From Sporomusa sp. (GTDB lineage: Bacteria; Bacillota_C; Negativicutes; Sporomusales; Sporomusaceae): a DNA stretch of 6,219 bases. Shown piece by piece: positions 5,948 through 6,219 of this stretch (the stretch's first letter is position 1; each line of letters begins with the position of its first letter). The notes below the pieces were generated by a model. The model did no database searches and was not told the DNA's origin. It saw only the letters and a program-made list of their open reading frames with translations. The stretch is taken from NCBI GenBank assembly GCA_029256645.1, contig JAQSXM010000217.1, forward strand, positions 1 to 6,219, written 5' to 3'. Both the position numbers and the translations under genes were made by a program.

Positions 5948-6006
5948 CCATAAAATACAAAAGATCCGCAGATGCAAGCATCTACGGATCTTTTGTTATT
6001 TTATGG
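5948..6006 (-). terminator. Long hairpin terminator of the ABC binding-protein gene
   Basis: Inner arms 5958-5975 and 5978-5995 are 18 bp long with one mismatch that becomes a G-U wobble in the minus-strand RNA. After a single-base bulge (5996), ten further bases pair (5948-5957 with 5997-6006), so the whole stem approaches 28 bp and covers the stop codon. On the minus strand the inner stem ends in CTTTTG and then TATTTTATGG, so the usual T-run is weak and itself partly paired. Its position directly at the end of the binding-protein gene supports a terminator or 3'-end stabiliser. Confidence 0.75.
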
Positions 6007-6219
6007 CCTTATCGTTTCTTTATAAACCTGCTTCCCATCTTTCATTTCAATAATAACGACTCCTCTAATCGCGTCATGCGTCGCACTCAGATCCATATCA
6101 CCACTTACACTTTTGAAGCTCTTAGTTGCAGCCAATGCCTCGCTAATTTTAGCGGCTTCTGTACTATTGGCCCGCCTAATACCATCAATTAATAAATAAA
6201 CGGCATCGTAACCCATAGC
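6001..6219 (-). CDS. ABC transporter substrate-binding protein, C-terminal fragment (LivJ-type)
   Basis: Only the last 73 codons or so, including the stop, are inside the window; the frame continues past the right edge (the codon before MGYDAVY is Ala, so that Met is internal). The motifs GYDAVYLLIDGIRRA, KISEALAATKSF and GVVIIEMKDGKQVYKET match the C-terminal lobe of Peripla_BP_6 branched-chain amino acid or amide binding proteins. Such proteins are exported lipoproteins that capture substrate outside the membrane for the LivHMGF permease. The substrate cannot be told from this piece. The gene is the end of its transcript, being followed immediately by a hairpin, and any permease genes must lie elsewhere, beyond the window or on the far side of the binding-protein gene. 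Confidence 0.85.
   Translation of the reverse strand, partial: AMGYDAVYLLIDGIRRANSTEAAKISEALAATKSFKSVSGDMDLSATHDAIRGVVIIEMKDGKQVYKETIRP

Noticed and set aside
5920..6192. 90-residue plus-strand open frame
   Set aside because: It crosses the long hairpin and the antisense of the LivJ-type gene; no family resemblance.

Overview
The window reads as chromosomal DNA of an anaerobic, low-to-medium GC, Firmicutes-type bacterium. The gene set (cluster-less GltB-like flavoprotein, DUF362 ferredoxin protein, AdhR-like MerR regulator, LivJ-type binding protein) and the strong AGGAGG ribosome binding sites recall Negativicutes such as the Sporomusa/Pelosinus group. That placement is inference from remembered family resemblance; no search was run. 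There is no rRNA, tRNA, CRISPR array or insertion sequence in the window.

Layout from left to right: (1) 66-1070, minus strand: an NA37/YejK-type nucleoid-associated protein in visibly AT-rich DNA. (2) 1071-1299: a divergent intergenic region with a short dyad, a 20-bp-spaced direct repeat and a 12-bp-arm hairpin. (3) 1300-2922, plus strand: a membrane-anchored FMN-binding glutamate-synthase-like protein that lacks the iron-sulfur cysteines of true GltB. (4) 2937-3911, minus strand, converging on gene 3 with only 14 bp between stops: a membrane-anchored protein joining a holin-like N-terminal region to a zinc amidase (Amidase_2/PGRP fold). (5) 4046-4084: a 17-bp perfect-stem terminator on the minus strand. 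(6) 5710 down to 4159, minus strand: a two-gene operon, MerR regulator then DUF362/2x[4Fe-4S] protein, 28 bp apart, behind a promoter (5819-5849) with the 19-bp spacer and spacer-centred dyad diagnostic of MerR control. (7) 5948-6006: a very long hairpin terminator. (8) 6001-6219, minus strand: the C-terminal end of a branched-chain-amino-acid-type ABC transporter binding protein, cut by the window edge.

The best-supported functional unit is the merR-DUF362 operon. A cysteine-rich MerR protein sits directly upstream of an iron-sulfur protein, and the operator is readable at base level, so the regulator probably controls its own gene and the DUF362 gene. The other genes look like independent transcription units. 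I see no convincing multi-gene novel system. The items most worth following are the holin-like/amidase fusion, the cluster-less membrane GltB homologue and the MerR-controlled DUF362 operon.
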